A stretch of 64,000 bases of DNA from Bimastos eiseni (Eukaryota; Annelida; Clitellata; Crassiclitellata; Lumbricidae). A program made the translations under genes and the position numbers. Below, in pieces: positions 39,790 to 52,084 of the stretch. The first letter of the stretch is position 1; each line of letters opens with the position of its first letter. The notes beneath the pieces are model-generated. The model saw only the letters and a program-made list of their open reading frames with translations, made no database searches and was not told the DNA's origin. Location of the stretch: contig OY365806.1 in NCBI GenBank assembly GCA_959347315.1, positions 24,969,855-25,033,854 of the forward strand, written 5' to 3'.

Positions 39790-41940
39790 GATTGCAGCGG
39801 ATCTTGTTTATGTTACTAAATAGTCATTTCATCAGAGCCAAGACAACGTAGTTGACTTACGTACATTGAGTTGCTTGAGCATGTGCTCCATATAAGCCTA
39901 AATAAGTAAATATCCTATACATGACAATGATATCTGAACGAAACTTAGGCTATCCATATCCTGTATGTTGTAGACAGGCTGCGCCTCGTTCAGCTATAGA
40001 TATATTCCACGCAACTGCACACGCGATTGCAGCTGTTGTACTGTACTGGCGCCCCATTCTAAAAATCCGTCAATGAATCTAAGTACATCAGAATAATCCG
40101 TCAGCGAAATGGGATCCGTGTAGGCTGCCCGTAAAATTTAACTGGTTTGACAGTTTCAATATTAAAATTGGTCATATAGGAAATTTTGCCGTTAATAATA
40201 ACACATTATTATAGGCCCATAATAGGTCACATATAATGACGATAATGACTGTTTCTAGTTCTTGTTCTCACATGGCATAATTAATTGAACAAAATTAATA
40301 TCATACATCCTGAAACAAGCATAAAATAAACGGACAGTTTTTAAATCTACTGTCCAGATAGTAATTACGTCCACAGAAATCGTATGCTCCGACCTACCTC
40401 AGTGTATTTGACTTCGCGCGAAATCTTCTTGATCTGAGTCGACTAAAGCAGACGAACTAATTCTCCTCTTGTACCGCTTAACTGAAATTTATTTAATGTG
40501 TTTAGTTGATCTGTCGGTTGAGAAATGGCCTAGAATGAACGCCGATTGGGGCCAACGCTGTAAGTAACTTTAGGTCTATACTTCATTCAAAGAAATGATG
40601 CCCGAAAAGCAACGGGGAATTCTAAGTCCTGGTTGCTGCCTCTTTTCATTGGTTGTTGCCTATCGTTCTCCCTCCCGTGATGGAGCCGCGGCCTGTCACG
40701 GCTGCCTAGGCCTAGACGCACCGCAGCCGGAGCCGCGTGACGATAGAGCGTGCGACGGAGGGAGGGAGGGAGTCGTGTGGTAATACGGGTGTCAGCCGAA
40801 AGCACTAGTTTACACAGTCGCGTGAAGTGTTCGGTCCCTGTGACTAGGCCTCGATTGTTGTCTCAGCTAAGTTTACGTGCGGAAAGTGAAGGGGATTTTT
40901 TTTCATCAGTCGATCATTCGTGACTAACGATCTCTTATGTACTCTATGTGTAGCGAACGCCTTCGGGAACCATAGTCCTACTATCTTTAGAGTGGTGTCA
41001 GACCTGCCTCAAGGTTTAGGATGTGCTCATCTTCTACAGACAGGATGTACTAATTATAGACCACGCCTATGCTTTACAAGACAAGACTTGTACGACGACC
41101 AGGTCTATCCCAACAACACGTTTGTGGCATTCGTGACTAGAATGGCTAGCTACATCTGTAACAGCACACGTTAAGTCGCCTCTATGCTTGAGTTTTCCGG
41201 TTCACATACCCCACCAATGCTGTTTTTAGAAAAAAAGGGTTTAATCATGGGTTAGCGTAGTCCATACACGTGGAACTTAAATGGCGTGGAAGTAGCATCC
41301 GTTAAAACAGACAGCAACGCTGAAGAATTTCGCCCAATCAATTCTGTTAAATGTGAGCAGTTACCGAACCAATGGTGTTTTTAGAAATAGGGGAACTATT
41401 TAAGAACGTGTACAACACCAGAAACCATGCTTTACTTGATCATTCAGTGCACCACGTTATCTCGTTGACATGCTTCTGCGGTTTACCTCTCAATAACAGT
41501 CAAGGTGTCTCAATAAATATTTTTCAACCAGACTAGATGTAATTTCTTCCAAATCAATTAACAGTTTCTTACAATATAACAGAATTTATAGAGGATAAAG
41601 TTATCAACGATCCATGCTTATTTTACTAAAATATTTTAACTGCTTCATAAATCATAGCAGTTTAAATATTCAATTCAGTATTTCAAATTTACACAGAAAA
41701 AGGACAGCCACTTCCTAGTGTCGATATCCAATAACATTACTCTTCATTGGGAATTCAGAAATCTATTAAACAATATTATTATTCAAAGCATGTCTTAAGT
41801 GTCCTTCCAGCTTTCACACAAGCGCGAAGCTTTTGAAGCTCTGGATGGATTTGTTCATCCATTTAACAGCAGGGTTCGATTTGAACTGCACTACTGTAAT
41901 ACTATCTTCAGCTCGTTGATGTTCTTTGGCTTGGGATAAA
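39790..41940. other. intergenic with a GC-richer core near 40.6-40.8 kb
   Basis: No coding exon recognised. 40,600-40,800 is GC- and CpG-richer than its surroundings (CCGCGGCC, GCCGCGTGACG, GGAGGGAGGGAGGG) and could be promoter sequence, for instance a distal ETS promoter, which is speculation. Confidence 0.35.
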
Positions 41941-41952
41941 ATGTCTTGTAGC

Positions 41953-42633
41953 CATGGAAAAAGTATTGCAATAGCAATACCATTACTTCCTAAGAAAAGG
42001 TATGGCGATACCAATGCCAATACTTTTTCTGAAAAGTATTGCAATACCAATACTTTTAAAAATGCTTGCTGAATTCGATCTTAGAAATAAAAATCAATAT
42101 TCATGCACCGGTGATTGCTTGGGCCAATATCTATGTCTTTAAAGTAGCCTTCAGGCAAGCTGTTCGAATACAATGCTCTGATATCGCATTGACAATCTTC
42201 GTTTCCTCTGCCCTAATATTAATTTTCAACATCAACTAACTTCGAAAGCACTCTAAAATTAATTAGGCAAGCCACGTCGACCACTGATCGCATAAGGGCA
42301 CACTAGGCCTACTTCGGTCCTTTTCCTATTCATAAATTATTCCATCTGTTCGCACCAAAGCTCATAATATTTTTGGCCGAATGAAATGTCTTTCGAAGCG
42401 CAACGATTGACTTCTGATTTCTTGATCGCGTCTTATTCAAGCGGAAGAGAAATCATTATAAACGAACAGAAAACTATTGGCGTCGAGTATCGTTGACAGG
42501 CTAAAGAAAAGTATCGCGATACACATGCTATACAAGCAGAATATAACTATCGCGTTGCTCGATGGGATACTGACAAATGTATCGGCGATATCAAATATTG
42601 CGATACTTTATGATCGCGATATTAACATCCCTG
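41953..42633. mobile_element. hAT-like MITE, 681 bp, GTATYGCRATAC words
   Basis: The right end, inverted, starts CAGGGATGTTAATATCGCGA; the left end starts CATGGAAAAAGTATTGCAAT. 8-bp flanks are cttgtagc (41,945-41,952) and cttgtggc (42,634-42,641), 7 of 8 identical. GTATTGCAATACC and GTATCGCGATAC palindromes recur near both ends. No transposase. Confidence 0.68.
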
Positions 42634-42831
42634 CTTGTGGCGCTCGATCAGGCTTTCAAGCATAACGTCCGAGACGTAATAAATCTATTTCGATGAATTC
42701 ACTGCTCTTGGTTGCAATAAAGTCTTGAACCAACTTTGTCGTGTGATTACACGGTAGACGAGACTTTCAGTCTTCAATTATAAATCTATATGAGTCTAGG
42801 TATTAGTTAAAGCGCTTACTTTGGCCATGTC

Positions 42832-43164
42832 TGGACTGAACGTCAGTCCTCCAGTATCGTCGTAACACACGCCAGCAGAAACCATGACATGCTTCGCAAA
42901 CTTGGCCCTCTCAATCGCCAGAAGACTTTCGTAATTATTGCGTTTTTTTAAGACAGATAATCGTTCTGGTGGGTAACTGACTGATTCAGGAACTTCAGGC
43001 AAAAGTGTTTGGACAGATTTTGAGGCAGTCTGAGCTGGAACGCGACGAAGTGCAGACAGATGAAGATCACTTCTCGGGATTTGATGAGTCTTCACTTCTT
43101 CGGCGACTCTGTCACCAAGGCCATAATAAACTTGTGTGAAAGCTGAAGTGGACACTTCGAACAT
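42832..43164 (-). pseudogene. Tc1/mariner-type transposase fragment
   Basis: Reads ALRRVPAQTASKSVQTLL, PPERLSVLKKRN and IERAKFAKHVMVSAGVCYDD then TFSPDMAKVSA. The block ERxKFxKHVMVSAGVC...KVNA is typical of a mariner-like transposase family between its first and second catalytic acidic residues (recalled from family knowledge, not searched). The frame begins after an in-frame TGA and lacks both ends, so it is a relic. A donor-like GTAAGC at AKVS would allow an exon reading instead. Confidence 0.5.
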
Positions 43165-43169
43165 GCTCT

Positions 43170-44440
43170 GCAGATAAACTCAGATTTCTAAACTCGTTAT
43201 GAAGGGTGATGCTATTTAACATTGAAAATCAAATGTGATCATCCATTTTCAGTATATCGTTATTCTGAAATTGCGGACTCTAATATTTTATGCCTCTGCA
43301 ATTTTGAGAAAGTGAAAACATTTTCGATTAAATGTTCATTGATAGTTGGCAAATCGTACCCTGTGAATTCTTCTACGTTGGTGGAAATATATATGAAATG
43401 GTAAACGGAGATATTGTATGTATTAAGTCGATGGTACGCTTTCGATTGAGTGACCCTGCACATGCAGTCACATGTCAACTCTATGTGGTCGATGCGTTGA
43501 GCCATCGTGCATCGTGATGAAATCTAGGGAAATAGCCAGACCGTGATTGGTAACAAAAGCACAATTAAACAACAGACGCACGACGTGTCATGGTTAGTCT
43601 TTTTATATTGGTCTGTCATTGGAGTGCTTCATCGTGACTTAATCATCATGCTAGACTTCAAGCCAATCGCTGATTGACTGTAAGTCTTTAATAATAGCAG
43701 TGATGTAGGGGTACATTTTGGAGTACATGAACGCCGACGGGTGGGGGGCTTTTGCAGAAAGCGTTCCGGCTGATTAGAGAATGAAGAATCGCTCGTTCCT
43801 GATGGACAAAAAGTACCGGAACACGCTCTGGGCCTCTTCAAATCATCTACATCACTTTTTGGCGGCGACTCTTGAAAAAATTTTTTTAACATAAGATAGG
43901 GCATTTAGGATCAGAAAAAATAGCTAAGTATGAAGGTCATAGATTTCATTCTCTGAAATGCAAGATATACTTCTTTGACAGCGGTTAATTCGTCGGTACA
44001 TATGCCATGAAACAATTGAAGAGACGGGTCTGCTTATTTAAACTTAGAGATTGTCTAGGCAGCACTGATTAAGCGCCAAAGTTTTCAGCTTTAGATCTAT
44101 CTGTGCGTACGTGCGTGGTAGTTGCTCTTGTGATAACACGGAGAAGTTCAGGGTTGTAGTTTATCTGACTTATTGAGTATTGAAGACTGATATCAATTTC
44201 ATTGTCATTATTTAACCAAGGAATGGGTGTAGGGAAGTTGGAAGACTGACGATGGAGTTCAAGAGAAGAAAAATAGCTGAGTCCTCGCGTCTAAGTGGAT
44301 TCGTCCATATGCTCTTAACTCATTTTGCCAAATGAGGTTGAGAGGCAGTACTGACTGGATGATCCGGATATCCCAGGATTTTTGTAGGAATTTCGCTATC
44401 TTCTCCTTGGTAGATGCAGTTCACCACTCTCACTTTGAAG
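43170..44440. other. intergenic, no recognised gene
   Basis: Short frames on both strands, including a proline/serine-rich minus frame at 43,629-43,904 (PPKSDVDDLKRPRACSGT), match no family. Confidence 0.45.
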
Positions 44441-44450
44441 TGCTGATGCT

Positions 44451-45003
44451 CAGTGATGTGAGGGAGTAAACTCAGATGAATTTAATCTCACGAATTAACT
44501 CACTTGCTGTGATTGATGAGTTTGAGTTAACTCACCTCGAAGAGTGTGAGTTATGAGTTTGATTTATTCATAATATCTATGAGTTTGAGTTATAGCTGTC
44601 AATTTTAAAATCAACTCACTATTCGGCATTTCGACACATAATCATTATATTGAAACAAGTTAATGCCAGTTATGTTTGAGATGTTAAACATGCGAACTGT
44701 GGTTCTTACTTTGACTCCGTAATGATAATCTGATTTATCCATAAATAATAAAAACAGTAATACTATTAAATTAGTAATAATAAACCGATGATGCCATTTC
44801 GTGGTAACTGTGCATTTGTATAACGCTTGATTAGAACGTGCTAGTAGAGACGTGTGTGAGTTGATGATTTAACTCATTTACCAACTCATTTTGAGTTAAC
44901 TCATTTCATAGAGAGTGATTTGAGTTTGAGTTTTCACTCAATTTGAGGCGCATGAGTTGAGGTTTGATTTAACTAATTTCTTGTATGAGCTTACCCAACA
45001 CTG
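44451..45003. mobile_element. hAT-like MITE, 553 bp, GAGTTAACTCA words
   Basis: The right end inverted is CAGTGTTGGGTAAGCTC, a classic hAT terminus; the left end is CAGTGATGTGAGGGAG. 8-bp flanks are ctgatgct (44,443-44,450) and ctaatgct (45,004-45,011), 7 of 8 identical. GAGTTTGAGTTAACTCA-type words fill the outer parts on both sides. Non-coding. Confidence 0.75.
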
Positions 45004-45634
45004 CTAATGCTAAAGTACCTTTGACAGCGCTCTCTGCATTCTTAGTGCCTCGGTCTGAATAGAGGATAATTACTACAAATGTGATTTTGGACTGAAGCGC
45101 AAACTACACACCGCCGTAACCATTGACAGCCACTAATTGAGGTTCAGTTAATCTGAAGATCTCCAATTGTTATACCGGATGCTACTCTCACATTTGATTG
45201 GCGCCGCCCTCACCCTGCACCCAGGCTTGGGACTTGCACTGCCAGAGGGTAAGCAGTGTAGGAGTGACATAGGCAGAGCTGGATATGGTCAGATTCCTAC
45301 CTGAGATCTATCTGGTCTTAAAGAAGAAGAAAAGAATATCATTTTAGGGACGTCTTATGACAGCAATGGTCTTTGACGTCTTTCCTGCCATGTTGATGAC
45401 TCTTGTAGATCTGGTCTCTGTGAGATGAAGATGTTGAATCTTGAGACCGATTAGCGATTTTGCTCGGCCTTTTTAGATACAAATAAAGGAAACTTACTTA
45501 CTCACTTACTTCCAAACGTTCTCGTCCCGCCTCCGCAGATCCTCTGTCTCCTCGATTGGTCTCCATGGAAACCTGTTTCGGATACTCTCTCCACCATCAC
45601 TGGACATTAGACAACAACTACCAAACAGAATCGT

Positions 45635-45828
45635 GCCTTCTCAGTGGTTAACCTCTCGCTCTGAAACATGCTCCCGTTGGCGTTACGGTTGTCACCAAGG
45701 GTCCACTCAGACTCATTTTATACTTGCCTTACAACTGTACTTTTTAAACGTGCTGGAGTCGGGAGCTGTCTTGAGTAGTAGCCTTGAAGGAGCGCTATAT
45801 AAATCTCTGCAATGAATGAATGAATGAA
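45635..45828 (+). mobile_element. tRNA-derived SINE with GAAT tail
   Basis: Starts with a tRNA-like head (AGTGGTTAACCTCTCGCTCT, degenerate B region GGTTGTCACCA). It ends GGAGCGCTATATAAATC, then CAATGAATGAATGAAT. The same 3' end is seen inverted at 56,955-56,995. Confidence 0.6.
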
Positions 45829-46796
45829 CATAATTATCTGATTTGGTGCAGCGCTCGTGAATAAGCAATAAGTGCTTTGAGCTGCGAGTTGTGCTTAAGA
45901 AATTTGGAATTTATGAGTATACAGTCATTGAATGTTCGGATGAGTGATTCTCTCGCGGTCTTCGAACCTCTCCGTGGATCTGAGAAGCGTTTATGATCGC
46001 CAAAGTGTACAACATGACTCAAGCGTTGACAATGCAGCGCACAATTATGACCCTCTGTATGTTACTTATGACCCTCTGAATGTTAAAAACCTGTAGACCA
46101 TCCGAATGACTACAAACCTTGCACGTAAGTATAATTATTTCGTAATGACGCGGATGGCTATTGGTGACCATGGAGCTAATCGACGGCTTTGTGATTTGCA
46201 AAATGTAGCGACAAACCATGACGAAAACTAATTTATAAATGATATTGCGCCGAGCACATTTCAAGAACCACAAGAGGCATGAGCAGATAACCTACTTAGC
46301 CATCACGACCTCTATGGCAAAGAGCCGCTGGATTCAGTCACGACCAGACGCGACCTATTAAGACTGCAATCGCTAGAGTCTCGAAGAACTTTTATCGTCG
46401 GACATTATTATTACCCGCATTTGTAATACTCGTGTGGCTTTGTGTAATCGTGATATGTGGAATAGGTAACGTTACCAACTGTTAGAGATCATCTAGTTTC
46501 TGAACTCATGTGTCCTATGGCAACATAAGATACAATATGCAGATGATAAGATCATTGTTTAGCATTTTACTTCTATGTTTGGTGGGTGTAGTTTAGCGAG
46601 TCACGACACTGTCTGAAAACATTGATCACTAGCGTCGCTCTCCGCCTTTATCCAGGCTTGGGACTGGCACTGTCAAAGTGCAATTAGTGGCGAACTGTCC
46701 ATGCTTGTAACTATGCATACAGCAAAGTTGGAGAATCGTTCACAAAAAGACCAGTGTTTTATGTAATTAATTATACTCTATTCATGCTCTGAATAT

Positions 46797-47872
46797 GGGG
46801 CGCGGTGGCGTAGTGGTATGTTCGGTGCCTTGCGTTCAGAGAATCGCAGGTTCGAACCCAGCCAGAATCACTGCGTAGCAACCTTGGACAAGTCGTTCAA
46901 TGCTCACTCATAATTGTCTGTGAGGAAGGCAGTGTCGGGCACGAGATCAAGACCGAGGGGCCCAAGACCAAGACCGGGTGGTCCGAAACCAAGACCAAGA
47001 CCGATGGTCCGAGATCAAGATCAAGACCGATACTCTTTTTTCTAAACAATCCAATTTATTAAGACTCTAAAACGAAATAGCACGCTTATAACATTAATTT
47101 TATTGCTGAAGAATAATAATCCTAATAATGGTCCAGAAAACAGTTTTACTGGTCAGTCTGAACTTTTGCGGGTTCAGCCCTTGGCTTCGGCCTGAGAATA
47201 TCGCACTATAAATTACTTACAGTATGCGATAGGTAAATACCTTAAGACACCTGAACAAGCAGATTAACGTCCCGTTGGAATGGTGTACTTGTACTCGGAA
47301 TTGTAGGCTAACAGTGTCTACACGTGGCCGACAACATAATTATTAGATTGTTCCAAAACCTTGAAATTTGTGAAAGCAGATTTTTAAATGGCTGGATCGG
47401 TTGCAAATGCATTTGTCCATAGTAATATGTATATATAGATTGTCAGCACGCCGTAAATCGATAACAATCGCGTAGGGCCTAAACATCCGGCGTCTCTAAT
47501 AATCGAAAATAACCGACAAATATAAGAAAATTGCTCTGATACGACAAAGAACCAAGAACGCTAATCTAAGACGGAGACAAAGCCCAGGACCGTTCCTTTA
47601 AGACCAAAACCAAGACCAAGACCGACGCATTCGAGACCAAGACCGAGACCAAGACCGATGGTCCGAGACTAAGACCAAGACCGATGCATTTGAGACCAAG
47701 ACCAAGACCAAGACCGCAGTTTTCCGGTCTCGAGACCGTCTCCGTCGACCGTCTCGACCAAGACCGCGGTCTTGAGACCACATCCCTGGAGGAAGGTAAC
47801 GGGAAACCACCTCACTCACCTTATCCCCCGGATGGCGTAATGTCAAATGGACCTGCCCTTCGGGCAGGGAAC

Positions 47873-47906
<34 letters not shown>
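46797..47906 (+). mobile_element. tRNA-derived SINE split by a hAT-like element
   Basis: The head GGGGCGCGGTGGCGTAGTGG has A box TGGCGTAGTGG (46,806-46,816) and B box GGTTCGAACCC (46,849-46,859). The body runs to 46,929, is interrupted by the hAT-like element, and resumes at 47,797 with GTAACGGGAAACCACCTCAC-type sequence. It ends in a TCA/ATC trinucleotide tail at 47,873-47,906. Confidence 0.8.
46930..47788. mobile_element. hAT-like MITE, 859 bp, CAAGACCAAGACC words
   Basis: Perfect 8-bp duplication GAGGAAGG flanks it (46,922-46,929 and 47,789-47,796). Left end CAGTGTCGGGCACGAG; right end inverted CAGGGATGTGGTCTCAAGAC. AAGACCGA/AAGACCAAG words crowd both ends and palindromic CGGTCTCGAGACCG lies near the right end. 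Its length and internal words match the 881-bp element at 21.9 kb, so the two are probably one family. No transposase. Confidence 0.85.
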
Positions 47907-47909
47907 ACT

Positions 47910-49440
47910 CTGTAGCCTAATGAAACGATATTGAAGTCTTTTTCGCAAGGTGGCACTAATACCCGAAGATTTTATTTTGTTACGGAAACTTGCCACTGGG
48001 TCTTGCCCTAGCCGAGTACGCATAAGGTCTTATAATATATCATATTGCCGTTTATTATTTGTTTTACAAGTGTCATTGTACTAGCATTCAAGCTGACAAT
48101 CAAATGTACTCTTACATGCTGTTGCTAATTTACACTGCGATAGGCCTAGTTGTGCGCTGTAGACATGGCCAATCCAGGCAATCCTGCTAAGCTCATTCTA
48201 AATTCGGAATTGCAGATCGAATAGAGCTGCAAAAATAAGCTGAGTCTTTTCCATGTTAACAACTTCTTCAAAAATAAGCAACCAATTAATAATAATTGAT
48301 ATAGTAAAGCACTTAAATGCGAATCCAAGACATTTCCCCAACCTTCGATTTAACTGCAATTAATTGGTCTACTGTTATTTATTAATCAGGACACACCCAG
48401 CCGACGTGTACGCTGAGCTTACTTAATTTTCTCTTTCTATCTCTTTGTCTGTTGCCTCACATAGGGTAGGCCTATACGTAGGCCTATACGCTTAAGTGTC
48501 TGTTGTTGTTATTCCGTGGCAGATTCTAGATCAATATCATCCTCTGCCAAGTCCGAAGTTATAAATTTGAAGCCGGACGTTCAGATTCATAATGATTCAC
48601 GTGACTGACAAGCAGCGAAATTGGTAAGACAGTTTATGACATTATCTCCAATTATCTAGATTTTCCGACGCCCTGATTCGATCAGGCGGGCGCACCGTTC
48701 GCGGCCTGTTCAGTCCCAAGGTGGCGCTAGATTAGCCGTCTCGGTCGACGCCTGTGTTTTGCCTTATTGGATTGGCATCGAAGAAAAACTCCTGCAGACC
48801 GACGATAGATCATTATAACGCAGTTACTAGGATGCTGTCAGATTCAGATTGGAAGTCGACATAAACACACTGCATGAGCTCTCTCGTCTGCCTATGCTTC
48901 GGGCTGCGAAAGTCAAGGCATACAAGCATCATGATCCGGTTAGCCTACTTTACTGTCAAACCTTCACTACGCAAAAACGCAATGATTTGGGTTTACCCCG
49001 TAAGTGTTCAATGATTTTGAGATGCTATAAAGGCGCTAGACCTATATTATTTCCCTGAGATCCCTAACTAGTAATGCGCTGTACTTTAAGCCTTCACCAT
49101 TTGTCCACTGGTCACGAGCTGACAACGTGTTGCCTGGAGCAGACACCCTCGGTCCACTTCCTCCGTTCCATATAATGCCACATGTTGTTGGGTTGACCTG
49201 TTCTGACCGGGGTGAACGTGTTAACAACAAAACAACGGTCGTTAGTTGGTGCCCTGCGCTTGGCTTTCGAGTGGCGCTTTAGAAGCTTGGAGATTACGAT
49301 TGAGTTCGTCAAAATCGCGATCACCAGATAGCGACGCTCAAAATTGCGATAATTCTTTGCAGATTTATGATTTCTTAATTTAAGTTATTTCTTGATGTAC
49401 GGCAACTGGTTCTGTGAGTTGGCCTACTCATTGGCAAGTA
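47910..49440. other. intergenic, no recognised gene
   Basis: No gene recognised. It has close-spaced TAGGCCTA palindromes near 48,470-48,490. A 69-codon frame at 48,849-49,058 (ELSRLPMLRAAKVKAYKHHD) is unsupported. Confidence 0.45.
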
Positions 49441-49444
49441 ACGT

Positions 49445-49765
49445 TAGTTTAACACTAATTTAAATGGAGGCAGAAGAATTCGAAGAAGAGTAGGGGAACA
49501 AGAGGAGCAAGAGGAAGAAGCAAAAGGAGGAAGAAGAGGAGGAAAAGGAGAAAGAGGAGGAAGAAGAAATGGAGTAGGAAGAGGAGGAAGAATAAAAAGA
49601 AGAGGAGGGTAGGAAGAGAAGGAAGAGGAGCAAGAGGAAGAAGCAAGAGGAGAAAGAACAGGAGGAGGAGGAGAAAGAGGAGGAGGAAGAAGAAGAAACG
49701 GAGTAGGAAGAGGAGGAAGAATAAAAAGAAGAGAACGAGGAAGAAGAAGAAGAGGATCTGTGTGT
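49445..49765. repeat. purine tract, GAGGAAGAAG-type repeat
   Basis: About 320 bp of nearly pure purine on the + strand with a duplicated block: AAAGGAGGAAGAAGAGGAGG recurs in altered form about 140 bp later. Overlapping leucine-rich minus frames are artefacts. Confidence 0.85.
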
Positions 49766-49846
49766 TCTTGCATGCGTCTAATACTTTCTTTTCTCTTTTT
49801 CTGCTTTTCCGTCTGTTCACGCCTATAGTACCTTAGCTTCATTTGG

Positions 49847-50146
49847 TCAACGATCGACGAAATTTCCCCTTAACTGAATCGGTGGACGACCGATCACGTG
49901 GTCTGCCACTGTCGATGGTCCGTTGGTCTCCTGCTGCGGCTGCGGCTGCTGCGGCAGGAGTTCATCGTCGTCTCCTGTAAGATCTAATTCCCGGTAACTT
50001 CGAATGATTTTCGAGCTGTCGTCGATGGCTGCCGACGGGGCCAGCGGCTGCTCCCCCGATTCACCCCCTACCCTTGTTGCACTGTCTGGCCGAGCGACGG
50101 AGGCGGCTGCAGCGGATGTTTGGCCTGCGTCGTCGTCGAATGAGTT
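49847..50146 (-). CDS. possible exon, 99-codon open frame without start
   Basis: On the minus strand the frame has no stop between TAA at 50,149 and TGA at 49,847. It reads RPDSATRVGGESGEQPLAPS, then AAIDDSSKIIRSYRELDLTG, DDDELLPQQPQPQQ and GRPPIQLRGNFVDR. Composition and the GC/CpG-rich context look exonic. It lacks a Met and I see only a weak acceptor (GACGACGCAG). On the opposite strand a donor-like GTAAGATC at 49,977 argues for ambiguity. No family recognised. Confidence 0.3.
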   Translation of the reverse strand, partial: NSFDDDAGQTSAAAASVARPDSATRVGGESGEQPLAPSAAIDDSSKIIRSYRELDLTGDDDELLPQQPQPQQETNGPSTVADHVIGRPPIQLRGNFVDR

Positions 50147-50184
50147 TTAAGTCTAATACGCGTAATTCGTCGTCGTCGACTGAT

Positions 50185-50515
50185 TCATGAAATTTGGCGG
50201 CGAGTAATTCTATAAATTATGTAGGCGACCTGAGCGTCGTCGGTGGCCGCCGCCGGATAATCCGTCGCCGCCGCTTCGATAGAAGCCAGTCGAACGCCAA
50301 ATCCGCTTATGCAGTTTAAAGGACGGCAGGCCTTTGAAGTGGGGCCTGCCAAATATGCTTGAGGCTGGGATGAGCAATGGACGCAGCAGCAGCAGCCGCT
50401 CTGACTCTTCAGCCGCCGTAAAATAATAACTAACGACGATGACAACGAATTCTACCTGGACTGGCATCTTATCACCAGTGGCAGAGTAGGAGGAAGGGAG
50501 GTTCCAAGAACGCAC
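50185..50515 (-). other. GC-richer stretch with overlapping open frames
   Basis: Two minus frames overlap (86 and 101 codons). One reads FGVRLASIEAAATDYPAAAT with many CG-containing codons. Together with 49.85-50.15 kb this forms a CpG-rich island of about 650 bp, which could be a promoter or first exon. Confidence 0.25.
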
Positions 50516-50519
50516 CTGA

Positions 50520-51235
50520 GATTGTTTCCTTATGAAGCGATCTAATCAGTTTTCTCTGGTCTTATAATTATATGAGCAGCAACTTACAGCATTCAGGCAA
50601 ATTGGAGTCGAGCCACAGTCGTATGTCATTATCTGGAGGCTAAGCTCTAAATTATTACCTTGACGTAGACTTATATATCACAGGCTGACGCCATGCTAGT
50701 GAGCTTCCGGTTTGAGAACGACAATAATATTTAGCAAGGGAAACTGTTTCAACAATGCAATTTATTATTGAAACTGAGTTGAAATCCTACAGGGAGGGGG
50801 ATGTGGTCAATTTCGTCAAGATCTACTTACTTAATCAATTAACAGAGTCGACATTTGCCAGTTCTGAATCCAATTGAGCAATTTTTTCTATTTTTGTGAT
50901 CTGAATTTCATCATGAAAGAACGCATCTTTTCATAAAGTTTTTGTACATACTATTGTAAATTGCAGAGCTATTTTAACTCTTAAATAATAGCTTCGGTTT
51001 GAACATAAATAATATCTCGATTTTGAATCGATAAGATTTGTATTCTGATCTTAGGCAAAGACAAACGTCAAGACACTCAAACCATACGCTAACTTAAAAC
51101 ATGACTGAGTTTCTTCGTAATTTTGGCAGTTTCGTATTACTAATTGAGTCAATCCTAATAACTATACAAACATGATTTGATACTGCCAAACACAACAAAA
51201 TTTAACGCACCGCCAATTTGTGCAACATAAGACAA
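50520..51235. other. intergenic, no recognised gene
   Basis: AT-rich sequence with no gene or repeat family that I recognise. Confidence 0.5.
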
Positions 51236-51238
51236 TTA

Positions 51239-52080
51239 CCCAGCCAACATGCCCAAGTGCTACCAATCTGGGTCCTATGTGGGCAACTTTGTGGAGCCCA
51301 CATGGGCGGCCCATCTGGGGTCGATGTCAATTTGGCCGCGGGCTCCACTTAGGTCCCAAGTGGGCAGCCCATAAAAGAGCCTACGTAGGCTCCAGATGGG
51401 TCCCACGTTGGAAGCCCAAATGGCTTTCAACGTGGCTAATAGGACAGCCTACGTGGGCTTAAGATGGGCCCCACGTGGGAAGCCCATATGGGCTTCCAAT
51501 ATCAGCCCCACGTGGGCAGCCCATATGGGCTCGATGTCAATTTGGCCGCGGGCTCCACATAGGTCTCAAGTGGGCTGCCTACAAATAAGCCCACATGGGC
51601 ACAAAATGGGCCCACATGGAAAGCCCATATGGGCTTCCAAAGTGGGCCCCATGTGGGTAGCCCATCTGGATTCGATGTTAATTTGGCCACGGGTTCTGCC
51701 TTGGCCCAAAGTTGGCAGCCCACAAATAAGCCCATGTGGGCTCTAGATGGGCTCCATGTGTGGAACCTATATGGGCTTACAATATTGGCCCCATGTTGGC
51801 AGCCCATCTGGGCTCGATGTCAATTTGGCCACGGGTTCTGCCTTGGCCCAAAGTTGGCAGCCCACAAATAAGCCCATGTGGGCTCTAGATGGGCTCCATG
51901 TGTGGAACCTATACGGGCTTCCAATATGGGCCCAAAGTGGGAAGCCCATCTGGGTCAATGTCAATTTGGCTAAGAGCTCCATCTTAGTCCCAAGTCGGCA
52001 GCCCACAAATAAGCCTACACGGAATGCAGCCTACAAAATCATCCCAAGTAGGCTGCCAATTTGACCAACCAAAAGCCATC
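51239..52080. repeat. TGGGC/GCCCA satellite, units about 70 and 141 bp
   Basis: TGGGCAGCCCA, GGGCCCACATGG and TCGATGTCAATTTGGCC words recur. The last of these is spaced 210, 141, 142 and 141 bp apart, so the higher unit is about 141 bp, made of about 70-bp halves. The array begins CCCAGCCAACATGCC. Translated MWALDGLHVW-type frames are artefacts of the array. Confidence 0.88.
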
Positions 52081-52084
52081 GGTA

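Noticed and set aside
46797..46866. Functional tRNA gene
   Set aside because: tRNA-like promoter boxes only; it continues into a SINE body with a trinucleotide tail.
47566..48023. Minus frames rich in SRDRG/VLVLVS
   Set aside because: Translation of the AAGACC subterminal repeats of the hAT-like element and of the trinucleotide tail.
51220..52064. Several 60-116 codon frames rich in Trp/Pro/His
   Set aside because: Artefacts of the TGGGC/GCCCA satellite, open on both strands.
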